From Tenggerimyces flavus (GTDB lineage: Bacteria; Actinomycetota; Actinomycetes; Propionibacteriales; Actinopolymorphaceae): a stretch of 64,000 nucleotides of DNA. Each line of letters starts with the position of its first letter. Position 1 is the first letter of the stretch. The translations under genes were made by a program, and so were the position numbers. Below the pieces are notes generated by a model. It was not told where the DNA came from. It saw only the letters and a program-made list of their open reading frames with translations, and ran no database searches. Shown in pieces: positions 19,230 to 27,150 of the stretch. The DNA lies in the NCBI RefSeq assembly GCF_016907715.1, contig NZ_JAFBCM010000001.1:2790001-2854000 (forward strand), given 5' to 3'.

Positions 19230-20029
19230 CGGTGCGGATCGCGCAGATCTCGGATCTGCACTTCGGGCGGGAGATCGACACCATCGTGACGGCGCTGGCG
19301 TCGGAGCTGAGCGAGCGCGCGCCGGCGCTGGTGGCGGTGTGCGGTGACCTGACGCAGACGGCGCGGGAGCGGGAGTTCGTTGCCGCCCGTTCGTTCCTGG
19401 ACTCGATCGCGGCGCCGACGTTGGTCGTACCAGGGAACCACGACCTTCCCGGCTGGCGCGTCTGGTCGCGCTTCGCCCGCCCCTGGCGCCGATGGCGGCG
19501 GCACCTGGGGTCGGAGCCCTTCGAGACGGCGACCGCGGTGTCGCCGGGCCTGGTAGCGGTGGGCGTGAACACGGCGCGGAGCTGGGGCTTCCACCCGGAC
19601 TGGTCGCGCGGGCGGATCAACACGCGCCAGGTCGAGGAATCGTTGGCGGTCTTTGAGGAGTCGTCGTCCTCGGATCTTCGCGTTTTGGTGACACATCACC
19701 CATTCCTGCTGACCCAGGCCTCGCGAACGCGGGGGATGGTCGGCCGCTCGGCCGCGGCGTTGGTACGGCTGAAGGCCAAGTGCGACCTCCTGCTCGGCGG
19801 CCACACCCACCTCAGCTACTGCGGCGCCGCCGGCGGCATGGTGGTAGCGCAGTCGGGGACGGCGTTCTCGAACCGGCTGAAGGGCGAGCCGAACGGCTAC
19901 AACCTCATCGACGCCGACGGGCCGCGGATGACGGTGACCACGATGCAGTGGAACGGTTCGAAGTTCGAAGAGTCGGCGCGGAACGACTTCGAACGCGACG
20001 ACACCCGCACCTGGCACCCCGCCCACTAA
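19226..20029 (+). CDS. calcineurin-like metallophosphoesterase
   Basis: 267 aa. All metal-binding motifs of the family are present: DLHFG near the N terminus (D-x-H), GDLTQ, the GNHD signature (VVPGNHD), THHPF, and GGHTH near residue 192. Such enzymes hydrolyse phosphodiesters, cyclic nucleotides or lipid-linked phosphates using two metal ions. There is no signal peptide, so it is cytoplasmic. It is coupled to the lipid kinase by a 4-nt overlap, so a phospholipid or nucleotide-lipid substrate is conceivable but is inference only. The gene is followed by a hairpin-rich non-coding stretch. Confidence 0.9.
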   Translation: MTVRIAQISDLHFGREIDTIVTALASELSERAPALVAVCGDLTQTAREREFVAARSFLDSIAAPTLVVPGNHDLPGWRVWSRFARPWRRWRRHLGSEPFETATAVSPGLVAVGVNTARSWGFHPDWSRGRINTRQVEESLAVFEESSSSDLRVLVTHHPFLLTQASRTRGMVGRSAAALVRLKAKCDLLLGGHTHLSYCGAAGGMVVAQSGTAFSNRLKGEPNGYNLIDADGPRMTVTTMQWNGSKFEESARNDFERDDTRTWHPAH

Positions 20030-20047
20030 CCCGCGCCCGCGTTTTGT

Positions 20048-20094
20048 ATGAAGGGCACCTTCATTCGAACCTATTGAATGAAGGTGCCCTTCAT
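20048..20094. repeat. AACCTAT-loop hairpin, copy 4
   Basis: Perfect 19-bp arms (ATGAAGGGCACCTTCATTC / complement) close on GAACCTATT. Arm sequence differs from copies 1-3 except for GGCACC/GGTGCC, while the loop is kept. It lies 19 bp past the metallophosphoesterase stop and may end that transcript. Confidence 0.85.
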
Positions 20095-20104
20095 TCAAAC
20101 CAGG

Positions 20105-20221
20105 GCGCACTTCACCTACTGGGCTGGGGTTCTCCAACGTTGCAACAGCGCTCCGAACCCCGTTTCGGTAGGTGAAGTCGCGCAGGTTGTGGACAGCGAT
20201 CAGCTGATCCCGCATCGTGAC
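20105..20221. repeat. long palindromic element, copy A2
   Basis: Arms ACTTCACCTAC/GTAGGTGAAGT (perfect 11 bp) and GGGGTTC/GAACCCC. It is oriented opposite to A4, with which it shares the flank GTCACGATGCGGGAT (here as its complement at 20207-20221). Confidence 0.8.
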
Positions 20222-20222
20222 A

Positions 20223-20285
20223 TTGCCCATGAAGGGGGCGTTCCCACCCCTGCGGGCACCCTCGGAACGCCCCTTTGATGGGCAA
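20223..20285. repeat. large hairpin in the 20-kb island
   Basis: 22-nt arms with two mismatches (TTGCCCATGAAGGGGGCGTT... / ...AACGCCCCTTTGATGGGCAA) around a 19-nt loop. It begins directly after repeat A2. Confidence 0.75.
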
Positions 20286-20308
20286 AGTGGATGGCGCGTG
20301 AGGGCAGG

Positions 20309-20339
20309 GTTTCGAATGAGGGCGTCCCTCATTCGAAAC
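20309..20339. repeat. perfect 14-bp hairpin
   Basis: GTTTCGAATGAGGG, a CGT loop, then the exact complement. It is too tight for a usual operator and has no T-run after it. Confidence 0.75.
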
Positions 20340-20376
20340 GTGGCGGGGCAGCTCGGCCGCCAGTGGAGGGAGTGCG

Positions 20377-20431
20377 TTGGATGAAGGGCACCTTCATCCA
20401 AACCTATTGGATGAAGGTGCCCTTCATCCAA
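20377..20431. repeat. AACCTAT-loop hairpin, copy 5
   Basis: 23-nt perfect arms (TTGGATGAAGGGCACCTTCA...) close on AAACCTATT. It differs from copy 4 by paired changes on both arms, so base pairing is conserved. Confidence 0.85.
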
Positions 20432-20938
20432 ACAGCGGGAGTGGTGGCGAAGGGGATGGGGCGCGGCAGAGCTGGGTGCGCCAGCTGGTCGTCGGGGAGT
20501 GATGTCGCCAGGGAGCTGGCAGGGAGTCGATCAGGCGCCACGTCGATCTCGTCCCTGCGCCTTTCCGGTCGCGGCGGAGCTAGTCAAGGGCCGCAAAGCG
20601 GTCGCGCAGCGACGCCGCCCATCTGCGAAGCCGCCGCGGCGCCCTTTACTCGCTCCGCCGCGACCGGACACTGGCGGACGAGATGACGAGGCAGAGCACC
20701 ACTCCCCGGAGAGCCGGTGACGAACCCCGCTAGCCGGACAGCTCGATCGCGAGGCAGCCCGTCGGAGTGGACGCGAGCTGGTCGACGCGGAGCACCCACT
20801 CTACGGACAGCGCGCGGACCGCACAGCCGAGTGATCATGAAGGCGCAGCCGTCTCAGGCGCCAGTTGGGCGACATGATCACCGACATGATCACGTCCCGA
20901 GGGCAGGTGTGATCGGGTTCTCAGTGGTCAAGGTCTTC
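20432..20938. other. non-coding gap upstream of the iron-regulated gene
   Basis: No convincing gene on either strand. Two copies of an ACATGATCAC-like segment occur (20878-20896). Open frames here lack start signals and family resemblance. Confidence 0.4.
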
Positions 20939-20957
20939 CGAGCTTAGGCTTACCTAA
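20939..20957. promoter_or_regulatory. IdeR/DtxR-type iron box
   Basis: CGAGCTTAGGCTTACCTAA matches 15 of 19 positions of the known IdeR/DtxR consensus TTAGGTTAGSCTAACCTAA. It lies about 100 bp before the siderophore-binding lipoprotein gene, in the expected promoter region. Iron-loaded regulator would repress transcription here. Confidence 0.75.
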
Positions 20958-21059
20958 GCTATGGTCTCCCTCGTGCGGCTCTTCCAGGGGGTGAGCCGCA
21001 CGCCAAGCCAGCCAGACCAAGCCAGACGAAGCCAGAACAAGACCGAGAAGGGCATGTGC

Positions 21060-22070
21060 ATGGCAGTGCGCCAGATGGCGGTGGTGACGGCGGCGGTGCT
21101 CGCTGTCGCGGCGCTGGTGGGATGTGGAGCGAACACCACCAACGAGCCTCACGAGCCAGCTGCCGAAGGGCCGACAGCGAGCGCCAGCGCTCCGGACGAC
21201 GCGGCGGGCTTCCCGCTCACGGTCAAGCACGCCATGGGCGAGACGACGATCCCCGCCAAGCCGAAGCGGGTCGTCGCGCTCGACGCGTCGATGGTGGACG
21301 ACGCGCTGTTGCTGGGTACGCCGGTCGTCGGCTTCACCTCGTACCGCGCGATCGGCGACGAGCTCCCCGAGTACCTCGGCGACGCCCGCGACACGCTCGC
21401 GAAGGACGCGCAGTCGGTCGGCACGCTGGAAGAGCCCAGCCTGGAGAAGATCATCGCCCTCCAGCCCGACCTGATCCTGTCCGCCAAGGTCCGCCACGAG
21501 AAGATCTACGACAAGCTCAGCGCGATCGCGCCCACCGTGTTCAGCGAGACGACCGGCCCGAGCTGGAAGAAGAACATCGAGCTGATCGGCACCGCCCTCG
21601 GCGAGGAGACCAAGGCCAAGGACGAGCTAGCAAGGTATGAGAAGCGCGCCAAGGCGATCGGGGATGCGATCAACGCCAAGGCGGGCAACCCGACGATCTC
21701 GGTCGTACGGTTCGTCGACGGCCCCACGCGCCTCTACCAGAAGGCCTCGTTCAGCGGAATCGTCCTGCAGGACGCCGGCCTGGCACGACCAAAGGCCCAG
21801 GACGTCGAGGACTTCGCCCTCGAGATCTCCGCCGAGGAGACGCTCAAGGCCGAGGCGGACGACATCTTCGTGACGACGTACGCCGACGAGGCGGGCGTAA
21901 GCGCCAAGACCAAGGGGCAGATCCAGGGCGGCGCGCTCTGGAAGAAGCTCCAGGGCCGTGTCCACGAGGTCCAGGACACGTTGTGGATGACCCCCTGCAG
22001 CATCCAGGGCGCCGAGTACATCTTGGACGACCTGGCCAAGGCCTTCGAGGTGGATCCCCAGCGCGGGTGA
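21060..22070 (+). CDS. iron-siderophore ABC transporter substrate-binding lipoprotein
   Basis: 336 aa. The lipobox ALVGC puts the lipidated cysteine near residue 22, anchoring it outside the membrane. It belongs to the FecB/FepB/PeriBP-2 family: KPKRVVALDASMVDDALLLG near the start, PDLILSAKVRHEKIYDKLSAIAPTV in lobe 1, and a long connecting helix. It captures ferric siderophores for an ABC importer. No permease or ATPase gene is adjacent, so it must work with components encoded elsewhere. Starts at 21054 and 21060 both exist. AGAAGG fits 21060 better. An iron box upstream and a strong terminator downstream make it a single-gene iron-repressed unit. Confidence 0.9.
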   Translation: MAVRQMAVVTAAVLAVAALVGCGANTTNEPHEPAAEGPTASASAPDDAAGFPLTVKHAMGETTIPAKPKRVVALDASMVDDALLLGTPVVGFTSYRAIGDELPEYLGDARDTLAKDAQSVGTLEEPSLEKIIALQPDLILSAKVRHEKIYDKLSAIAPTVFSETTGPSWKKNIELIGTALGEETKAKDELARYEKRAKAIGDAINAKAGNPTISVVRFVDGPTRLYQKASFSGIVLQDAGLARPKAQDVEDFALEISAEETLKAEADDIFVTTYADEAGVSAKTKGQIQGGALWKKLQGRVHEVQDTLWMTPCSIQGAEYILDDLAKAFEVDPQRG

Positions 22071-22088
22071 CGGCTCACACTTCGAAGG

Positions 22089-22128
22089 ACGGAGGCGCGA
22101 CCATGGGGGTCGCGCCTCCGTTTACTTT
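22089..22128 (+). terminator. rho-independent terminator
   Basis: Perfect 14-bp stem ACGGAGGCGCGACC / GGTCGCGCCTCCGT, loop ATGGG, then TTACTTT. It lies 18 bp after the substrate-binding protein stop. The convergent lipoprotein gene ends at 22138, so it may serve both. Confidence 0.85.
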
Positions 22129-22137
22129 CCCCAGAAC

Positions 22138-22794
22138 CTAGAGCGCGGCGAGCAGGTGTTTGGCCAACGTGGCCAGCTTGTCGTCCGTCGTCGCCGTCGG
22201 CGCGCGTACGAGGACCGCCCCCACGCCGGAGGTGGTCTGCTTCGCCGCCGCCAGGAACGCGTACCCGTTCCCCAACCGCCCGCTGCGATCCACCCCGGCC
22301 GCCTCGCCGACGTCCCGAACCGCGGTCGAAGGCGTGCCCAGCAGGTTGTCAACCGCCGCTTGCGGGGTGTCGGCTCCGCTGGACGGCAGCACGGAGAGCA
22401 GCAGCCGCGTCGCGACCGGGTCCTCGCCCCACTTGTACGTACACCGGTACGCGGTCGGCATCGTCGGTCCGCCCGGAGCCGGCGTCGCGGAGGGCGAGGC
22501 CTCGGGCACCTGCTCGACCGAAGCGGCACCGATCAGCGCGCGGACGACGTCCGTCGGCACCAGCGCGCACACGTCGATCGCCTCGCCCGGTGCCGCACTC
22601 CCCGTCGGCGGCTCCGACGAAGCTGTCGCGCCAGGCGCGACGCCTCCGGACACCGTCGACTCGGAGTCCGGCTCCAGCTCCGGCGGCGCGATCGGGTCGG
22701 CCGAGCAGCCGGCCACCACCACGCCAGCCAGCGCCAACGCCACGAGCCCGCGGCAGACACGGCCGAGCAGGGCCGCCCCGTTCGTCATAGGCAC
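22138..22794 (-). CDS. DUF3558-like lipoprotein
   Basis: 218 aa from a GTG. The ATG two codons later (22788) is equally likely. The signal peptide ends in the lipobox VVAGC (Cys near residue 30). A Ser/Pro/Glu-rich spacer reaches about residue 70. The folded part begins DVCALVPTDVVRALIG, the form of DUF3558 proteins (Cys-x-Leu-Val/Leu..., then YRCTYKW), suggesting a disulfide between these cysteines. DUF3558 lipoproteins are exported actinobacterial proteins without a settled function. The gene is convergent to the siderophore-binding gene and divergent from the NlpC/P60-like gene. No operon partner was seen. Confidence 0.72.
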   Translation of the reverse strand: MPMTNGAALLGRVCRGLVALALAGVVVAGCSADPIAPPELEPDSESTVSGGVAPGATASSEPPTGSAAPGEAIDVCALVPTDVVRALIGAASVEQVPEASPSATPAPGGPTMPTAYRCTYKWGEDPVATRLLLSVLPSSGADTPQAAVDNLLGTPSTAVRDVGEAAGVDRSGRLGNGYAFLAAAKQTTSGVGAVLVRAPTATTDDKLATLAKHLLAAL

Positions 22795-22940
22795 GAAGCG
22801 TAGTGCCCCGCCTCCAGACCGCGTTCACGGTTATCCACAGTGGCCGACGGGAACTCTGTTCAAGAGTTGAGGGGATTCGTAGACTGCTGTCGGGTTTGGT
22901 CGGATGTCGCACTTCGCCCGCTTCCTGAGATGGGGGTTTC

Positions 22941-23951
22941 ATGGTGCGGACCCGGGTGGCGCGGCGCCCGTATGGTCGGGTGTCGATCGCGTCGATGCTC
23001 GTGCTGGCCGCGCTGGTGGTCAGCGCACCGCCGAGCGACGCGACCGTACGCATGCCCGCGGGCGGCGCGACCTACAGCCGTACGGCAGCCGACCAGAACA
23101 CCCCGATCACGCCCGAGGAAGCGCTCTTCCGCGCCGAGTACTGGGTGACGCTGGGCCTGACCTACAGCCAGACGGCCGGCCACGTCGACCTGAACGGGAC
23201 GTCGTACCGCACCGACTGCTCCGGCTTCGTGAGCATGGCCTGGCACGCCAACAACCCCGGCTACACGACCAGCACGATGGAAGAGATCTCGCACCGCATC
23301 TCCTGGTCAGAGCTCCAGCCCGGCGACGCCGTCAACAGCGACGGCCACATCGCGCTGGCCGAGTCGGCGTACATCCCCGGCGTGGGCGTCCGCGTGATGA
23401 CGTTCGGAGCCTCGCCACCCACGCACTCCCTCTACAGCGACGCCTATCTCGCCGGCGCCGGCTACTACCCGCTCAGGTACAACCGGATGCGGATGGTCAC
23501 CGACGAGATGGTGCTGGACGAGCTGAAGCAGCGCGTGCAGCGGCCGGAGGTGTTCATCCAGCCGCCGAACGGGCAGACGCTGGTCAACCTCGACACGATC
23601 TTCTACGCCGACGACGATCCGTACCACGAGATCATCCCGATCGGGTCCGTGCAGGTGGAGGTCTGGGCCGCGCCCAACCCGTTCGAGTGGGACTTCGGCG
23701 ACAACCAGAAGCGGACGACCACCACCGGTGGTGAGCCGTACCCGGACCAGACCATCACGCACAAGTACGAGAGAGCCGCCACGTTCCACCCGAAGGTCGA
23801 CGTGACCTGGGGCGGGATTCGCTGGCAGATCGTCGGCGATCCCGAGCTGCACATCGTGAACGAGACGTACACGCTGAACGGCGCGCCGGTTGACCTGACC
23901 AGCATCGAGACCCGGAACGTGCTCGGAGGCAGAGGATCACCCAACCGGTGA
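22941..23951 (+). CDS. secreted NlpC/P60-like protein with PKD-like C-terminal domain
   Basis: 336 aa. The signal peptide runs to about residue 35 (VVSAPPSDA). Residues 60-190 resemble the NlpC/P60 papain-like fold: the nucleophile in TDCSGFVSMAW and a histidine in SDGHIALAES, as in peptidoglycan endopeptidases. A third domain (about 255-310: FEWDFGDNQ ... ITHKYERAATFHPKVDV) has the W-DFGD and K-Y pattern of PKD beta-sandwich domains. It probably acts at or outside the cell wall. The stop overlaps the GTG of the abgT gene by 4 nt, an unusual partner for a secreted protein. An unprocessed amidase-like role is an alternative. Confidence 0.8.
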   Translation: MVRTRVARRPYGRVSIASMLVLAALVVSAPPSDATVRMPAGGATYSRTAADQNTPITPEEALFRAEYWVTLGLTYSQTAGHVDLNGTSYRTDCSGFVSMAWHANNPGYTTSTMEEISHRISWSELQPGDAVNSDGHIALAESAYIPGVGVRVMTFGASPPTHSLYSDAYLAGAGYYPLRYNRMRMVTDEMVLDELKQRVQRPEVFIQPPNGQTLVNLDTIFYADDDPYHEIIPIGSVQVEVWAAPNPFEWDFGDNQKRTTTTGGEPYPDQTITHKYERAATFHPKVDVTWGGIRWQIVGDPELHIVNETYTLNGAPVDLTSIETRNVLGGRGSPNR

Positions 23952-25462
23952 GCGGCCGGCTCGACAAGGTCTTCGCCGGCATCGAACGGGTCGGCAACAA
24001 GATCCCCGACCCGTTCATGCTCTTCGTCTATCTGATCGCGATCCTCGCGGTCGCCTCGACGATCGTCGCCGCGTTCCACGTCACGGTCACGATCCCCGGT
24101 CAGGACGAAGCCCAACCAGTACGGGGAATTCTCACCAGCGACGGCATCGTGTGGTGGCTGGAGAACTTCGTCGACAACTTCATCAGCTTCCCGCCGCTCG
24201 GCAACGTGCTCGTGATGCTGATCGCGGTCGGCGTCGCCGAACGTACCGGCTTCCTGTCGTCGGCGGTCACCGCGACGTTCGCCAGGGCGCCGCGATGGCT
24301 GCTCCCGTACGCCGTCGCGTTCGTCGCCTGCCAGGGCCACGTGATGTCCGACCCGAGCGTGATCGTGATCCCGCCGCTGGCCGCCCTCGTCTTCAAGGCC
24401 GCCGGCCGGCACCCGATCGCCGGCTTGATCGGCGCGTTCGCGTGCGGGACGGCCGGGTACGGCGGCGGCATCCTGATCGGCTCGCTCGACGCGCTGCTGC
24501 AGGGCATCACCCAAGAGGTCGTCGGCATCGTCCCGCAGGGCGCGCAGATCACCACGCACATCGCGATGAACTACTTCTTCTCCGCGGTCGCGGGACTCAT
24601 CCTCCCGGTCGTCGGGGGCTTCCTCATCGACAAGGTGCTGGAGCCCCGCCTGGGCCCTTGGACGGATCCCGACAAGGAGCCGCAACGCGGCCTTGACAGT
24701 CGCCAGCGGCGGGCGCTGATCGGCACCGTGGTCATCCTCGCCGTGTACGTCGTCGGCGTCTTCGCCGCCTGGCTGCTCCCCGGCAGCCCGCTGCGCGGTG
24801 AGGGCGGTGCGCTGATCCCGTCGCCGTTCGTGTCCGGCATCGTGCCGCTCATCGTCGTCGCGTTCCTGATCGCCGGCGTGTCGTACGGCCTGTTCGCACG
24901 CACGATCACCAGCACCCGCGACGTGCCGAAGATGATGGCCGAAGCCGTCAAGGACATGTCCGGCTACATCGTCTTCATCTTCGCCGCCGCGCAGTTCATC
25001 GCGCTGTTCACCTGGACCAATCTCGGCACGCTGCTCGCCGTCAAGGCGGCCGAGGGACTCGAGGCCGCGCACCTCACCGGGTACGTCGGCGTGCTGTGCA
25101 TCGTGCTGATCGCGACGTTCGCCAACCTGTTCATCACTTCCGGCTCCGCGCTCTGGGCGTTGCTCGCGCCGGTGATGGTGCCGGCGTTCATGCTGCTCGG
25201 GTACGACCCGGCGTTCATCCAGGCCGCGTACCGCATCGGCGACTCCGCGACCCAGCCGATCACGCCGCTGAACCCGTACGTGTACGTGCAGCTCGAGTAC
25301 GCCCGCCGCTACCAGCCCGAGCTGCAGCTCGGCGGGCTGCTAGCCCGCCTCAGCATCTTCGTGATCCCGTTCTGGATCACCTGGGTGGCGGTGCTCACGA
25401 TCTTCTACGTCTTCGGCCTGCCCGTCGGTCCGGGCTCCGAGATTCGCCTTCCTGGACAGTGA
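23948..25462 (+). CDS. abgT: AbgT-family transporter
   Basis: 504 aa polytopic membrane protein, about 11-13 TM helices including two re-entrant loops, the size of E. coli AbgT and Neisseria MtrF. Family traits seen are IPDPFMLFVYLIAIL at the start, CQGHVMSDPSVIVIPPLAAL, and the C-terminal GDSATQPITPLNPY that lines the substrate site. AbgT imports p-aminobenzoyl-glutamate. Other members export sulfonamides. The next gene encodes an M20 amidohydrolase whose ribosome-binding site overlaps this stop, so import followed by amide cleavage is the better reading here. Translationally coupled to the NlpC/P60-like gene. Confidence 0.9.
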   Translation: MSGRLDKVFAGIERVGNKIPDPFMLFVYLIAILAVASTIVAAFHVTVTIPGQDEAQPVRGILTSDGIVWWLENFVDNFISFPPLGNVLVMLIAVGVAERTGFLSSAVTATFARAPRWLLPYAVAFVACQGHVMSDPSVIVIPPLAALVFKAAGRHPIAGLIGAFACGTAGYGGGILIGSLDALLQGITQEVVGIVPQGAQITTHIAMNYFFSAVAGLILPVVGGFLIDKVLEPRLGPWTDPDKEPQRGLDSRQRRALIGTVVILAVYVVGVFAAWLLPGSPLRGEGGALIPSPFVSGIVPLIVVAFLIAGVSYGLFARTITSTRDVPKMMAEAVKDMSGYIVFIFAAAQFIALFTWTNLGTLLAVKAAEGLEAAHLTGYVGVLCIVLIATFANLFITSGSALWALLAPVMVPAFMLLGYDPAFIQAAYRIGDSATQPITPLNPYVYVQLEYARRYQPELQLGGLLARLSIFVIPFWITWVAVLTIFYVFGLPVGPGSEIRLPGQ

Positions 25463-25473
25463 AAGGACCCCAC

Positions 25474-26724
25474 TTGAACTTCGAGCAGCTCGTCGAGCTC
25501 CGCCGCGACCTGCACCGGTACGCCGAGCCCGCGTTCCTGGAGATCCGCACGTCGAGCATCGTCGCGGATCGCCTTGCCTCGTTGGGAATCTCGACGCGGC
25601 GCGGGCATCACGCGATGCGGATCGACGGGATCTCGGCGTACCCGGACGACGCGACACGGCAGCGGATGTACGAGCGCGCCGTCGCGACTGGGGCCGACCG
25701 CGAGCTCGCCGCTCAGGCCGCGACCGAGGGGACGGCGATCGTCGCCGAGCTCGAGGGCGACCGGCCGGGACCCACGTGGGGGATCCGCTGCGACATGGAC
25801 GCGCTGCCGCTGACCGAGGCAGCGGACGACGCACATTTCCCTGCCGCACAAGGCTTTCACTGCGCGGACGGGTTCATGCACGCGTGCGCGCACGACACGC
25901 ACACGGTGATCGGGCTCGCCCTGGCCGAACGGCTGGCCGACCGGGCGTTCGCCGGCCGGGTGCGCATCTTCTTCCAGCCAGCCGAGGAAGGCGGCCGCGG
26001 TGCCCGGGCCATGCTCGGCGCCGGTGTCGCGGAGGGCGTGGACCGGTTCGTCGCCGTCCACCTCGGGCTGGACCAGCCGGCCGGCACGGTGATCGGCGGT
26101 GCGGTGGGCCTGCTCGCCACCCACAAGCTGCGGGCCAGGTTCAGCGGCATCGCCGCGCACGCTGCCGGAGCGCCCGAGCAGGGGCGGAACGCCTTGGTGG
26201 GCGCGGCTTCCGCGCTGCTGAACGTGATGGCACTGCCGCGCTACTCGACCGCCGACACGAGGATCAACGTCGGCACGCTGCACGGCGGCGACAACGTGAA
26301 CATCGTTCCCTCGTGGGCGGAAATGACGCTCGAGGCACGGTCGGTCGACACCGACGTCTGCGAGGCGCTGACCGAGCGTGTCGAGACCGTGCTGCGTGGT
26401 GCTGCGGCGATGCACGGGCTGGAGGTCGAGATCGAACGTACGGGCGGCTCGGCGACGATGTCCTGCGACGACGAGCTGGTCGATGCGGTCGTACGCCTCG
26501 CCACCGCCCGGTACGGCGCGGAGAAGACTGAACGCACGCATCAGATGGGCGGCAGCGACGACGCCTCGTTGTTCGCACGCGAGGTGCAGCGTCAAGGCGG
26601 CCTTGCCACCTACATGCTCGTCGGTGGCGGCAACGAGGCGCCGCACCACAACCCGTACTTCGACATCGACGAGGCCGCGATGCCCGTAGCCATTGACACG
26701 CTGGAGGACTTGATCCGTTCCTAG
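25474..26724 (+). CDS. M20-family amidohydrolase (AbgA/AbgB-like)
   Basis: 416 aa from a TTG. That TTG (25474) has GAAAGGA 6 nt upstream, and the protein then begins NFEQLVELRRDLHRYAEPAF, the canonical N terminus. Metal ligands are in MHACAHDTHT, in PAEEGGRGARAM and in the final PHHN motif. A lid/dimerisation domain lies between (about 200-310). M20 enzymes of this type cut N-acyl amino acids or aminobenzoyl-glutamate. With abgT 11 bp upstream, an abg-like uptake and hydrolysis pathway is likely. Only one amidohydrolase is present, whereas E. coli uses an AbgA/AbgB pair. Confidence 0.9.
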   Translation: MNFEQLVELRRDLHRYAEPAFLEIRTSSIVADRLASLGISTRRGHHAMRIDGISAYPDDATRQRMYERAVATGADRELAAQAATEGTAIVAELEGDRPGPTWGIRCDMDALPLTEAADDAHFPAAQGFHCADGFMHACAHDTHTVIGLALAERLADRAFAGRVRIFFQPAEEGGRGARAMLGAGVAEGVDRFVAVHLGLDQPAGTVIGGAVGLLATHKLRARFSGIAAHAAGAPEQGRNALVGAASALLNVMALPRYSTADTRINVGTLHGGDNVNIVPSWAEMTLEARSVDTDVCEALTERVETVLRGAAAMHGLEVEIERTGGSATMSCDDELVDAVVRLATARYGAEKTERTHQMGGSDDASLFAREVQRQGGLATYMLVGGGNEAPHHNPYFDIDEAAMPVAIDTLEDLIRS

Positions 26725-27134
26725 CTCGCCGCCAGGCCAGCGGAGATCAGGCCGACCCCGGCCCCGACGACGCCGACCGTCAGCGAGGCGGCGCCCAGCC
26801 AGATGAGGTAGCGCAGGGCGTTCGGGCGCTGCGGGTTGCTGCCAAGTACGGAGAGGAAGAAGCCTGCTGGCATGAGGATCGCCGCGAACAGCACGCCGTC
26901 CGCGAGCGCACTGCTCCAGCCGGGAGCGTTGGCCTCGTTGACGAGCAGCCGGACGACCAGGCCGAGGATCACGAGCACGCCGGCGTGGGCGTGACCCGCG
27001 CGGTAGAAACTCTTCTGCAGGTCGTTGGCGGGCACGCCGCCGGTGGTGACGCGGAGCAGGAACGTGCCGCCGTACGCGATGCCGGCGACCGCCAAGAGGA
27101 CGGCGCCAGTAGTGATGAGGGTGCCGGGGGACAT
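26721..27134 (-). CDS. four-helix integral membrane protein
   Basis: 137 aa from the ATG at 27134. Four hydrophobic helices lie at about residues 5-27, 45-62, 75-95 and 108-133. A GHAHAGVLVILGL segment in helix 2 carries two histidines, which could bind metal or haem. The family is not recognised by name. It is the third gene behind tetR and the hydrolase (16-bp gap), so it should share their TetR-controlled promoter. It overlaps the convergent amidohydrolase gene by 4 nt at the stops. Confidence 0.75.
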   Translation of the reverse strand: MSPGTLITTGAVLLAVAGIAYGGTFLLRVTTGGVPANDLQKSFYRAGHAHAGVLVILGLVVRLLVNEANAPGWSSALADGVLFAAILMPAGFFLSVLGSNPQRPNALRYLIWLGAASLTVGVVGAGVGLISAGLAAS

Positions 27135-27150
27135 GGTGAATCTCCAAGTT

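Noticed and set aside
19154-20431. Minus-strand 425-codon frame over the metallophosphoesterase and hairpin island
   Set aside because: Antisense to a certain gene and to palindromes. No family resemblance.
20040-20440. CRISPR array
   Set aside because: The palindromes are of different families, with no constant repeat length, no regular spacers and no cas genes.
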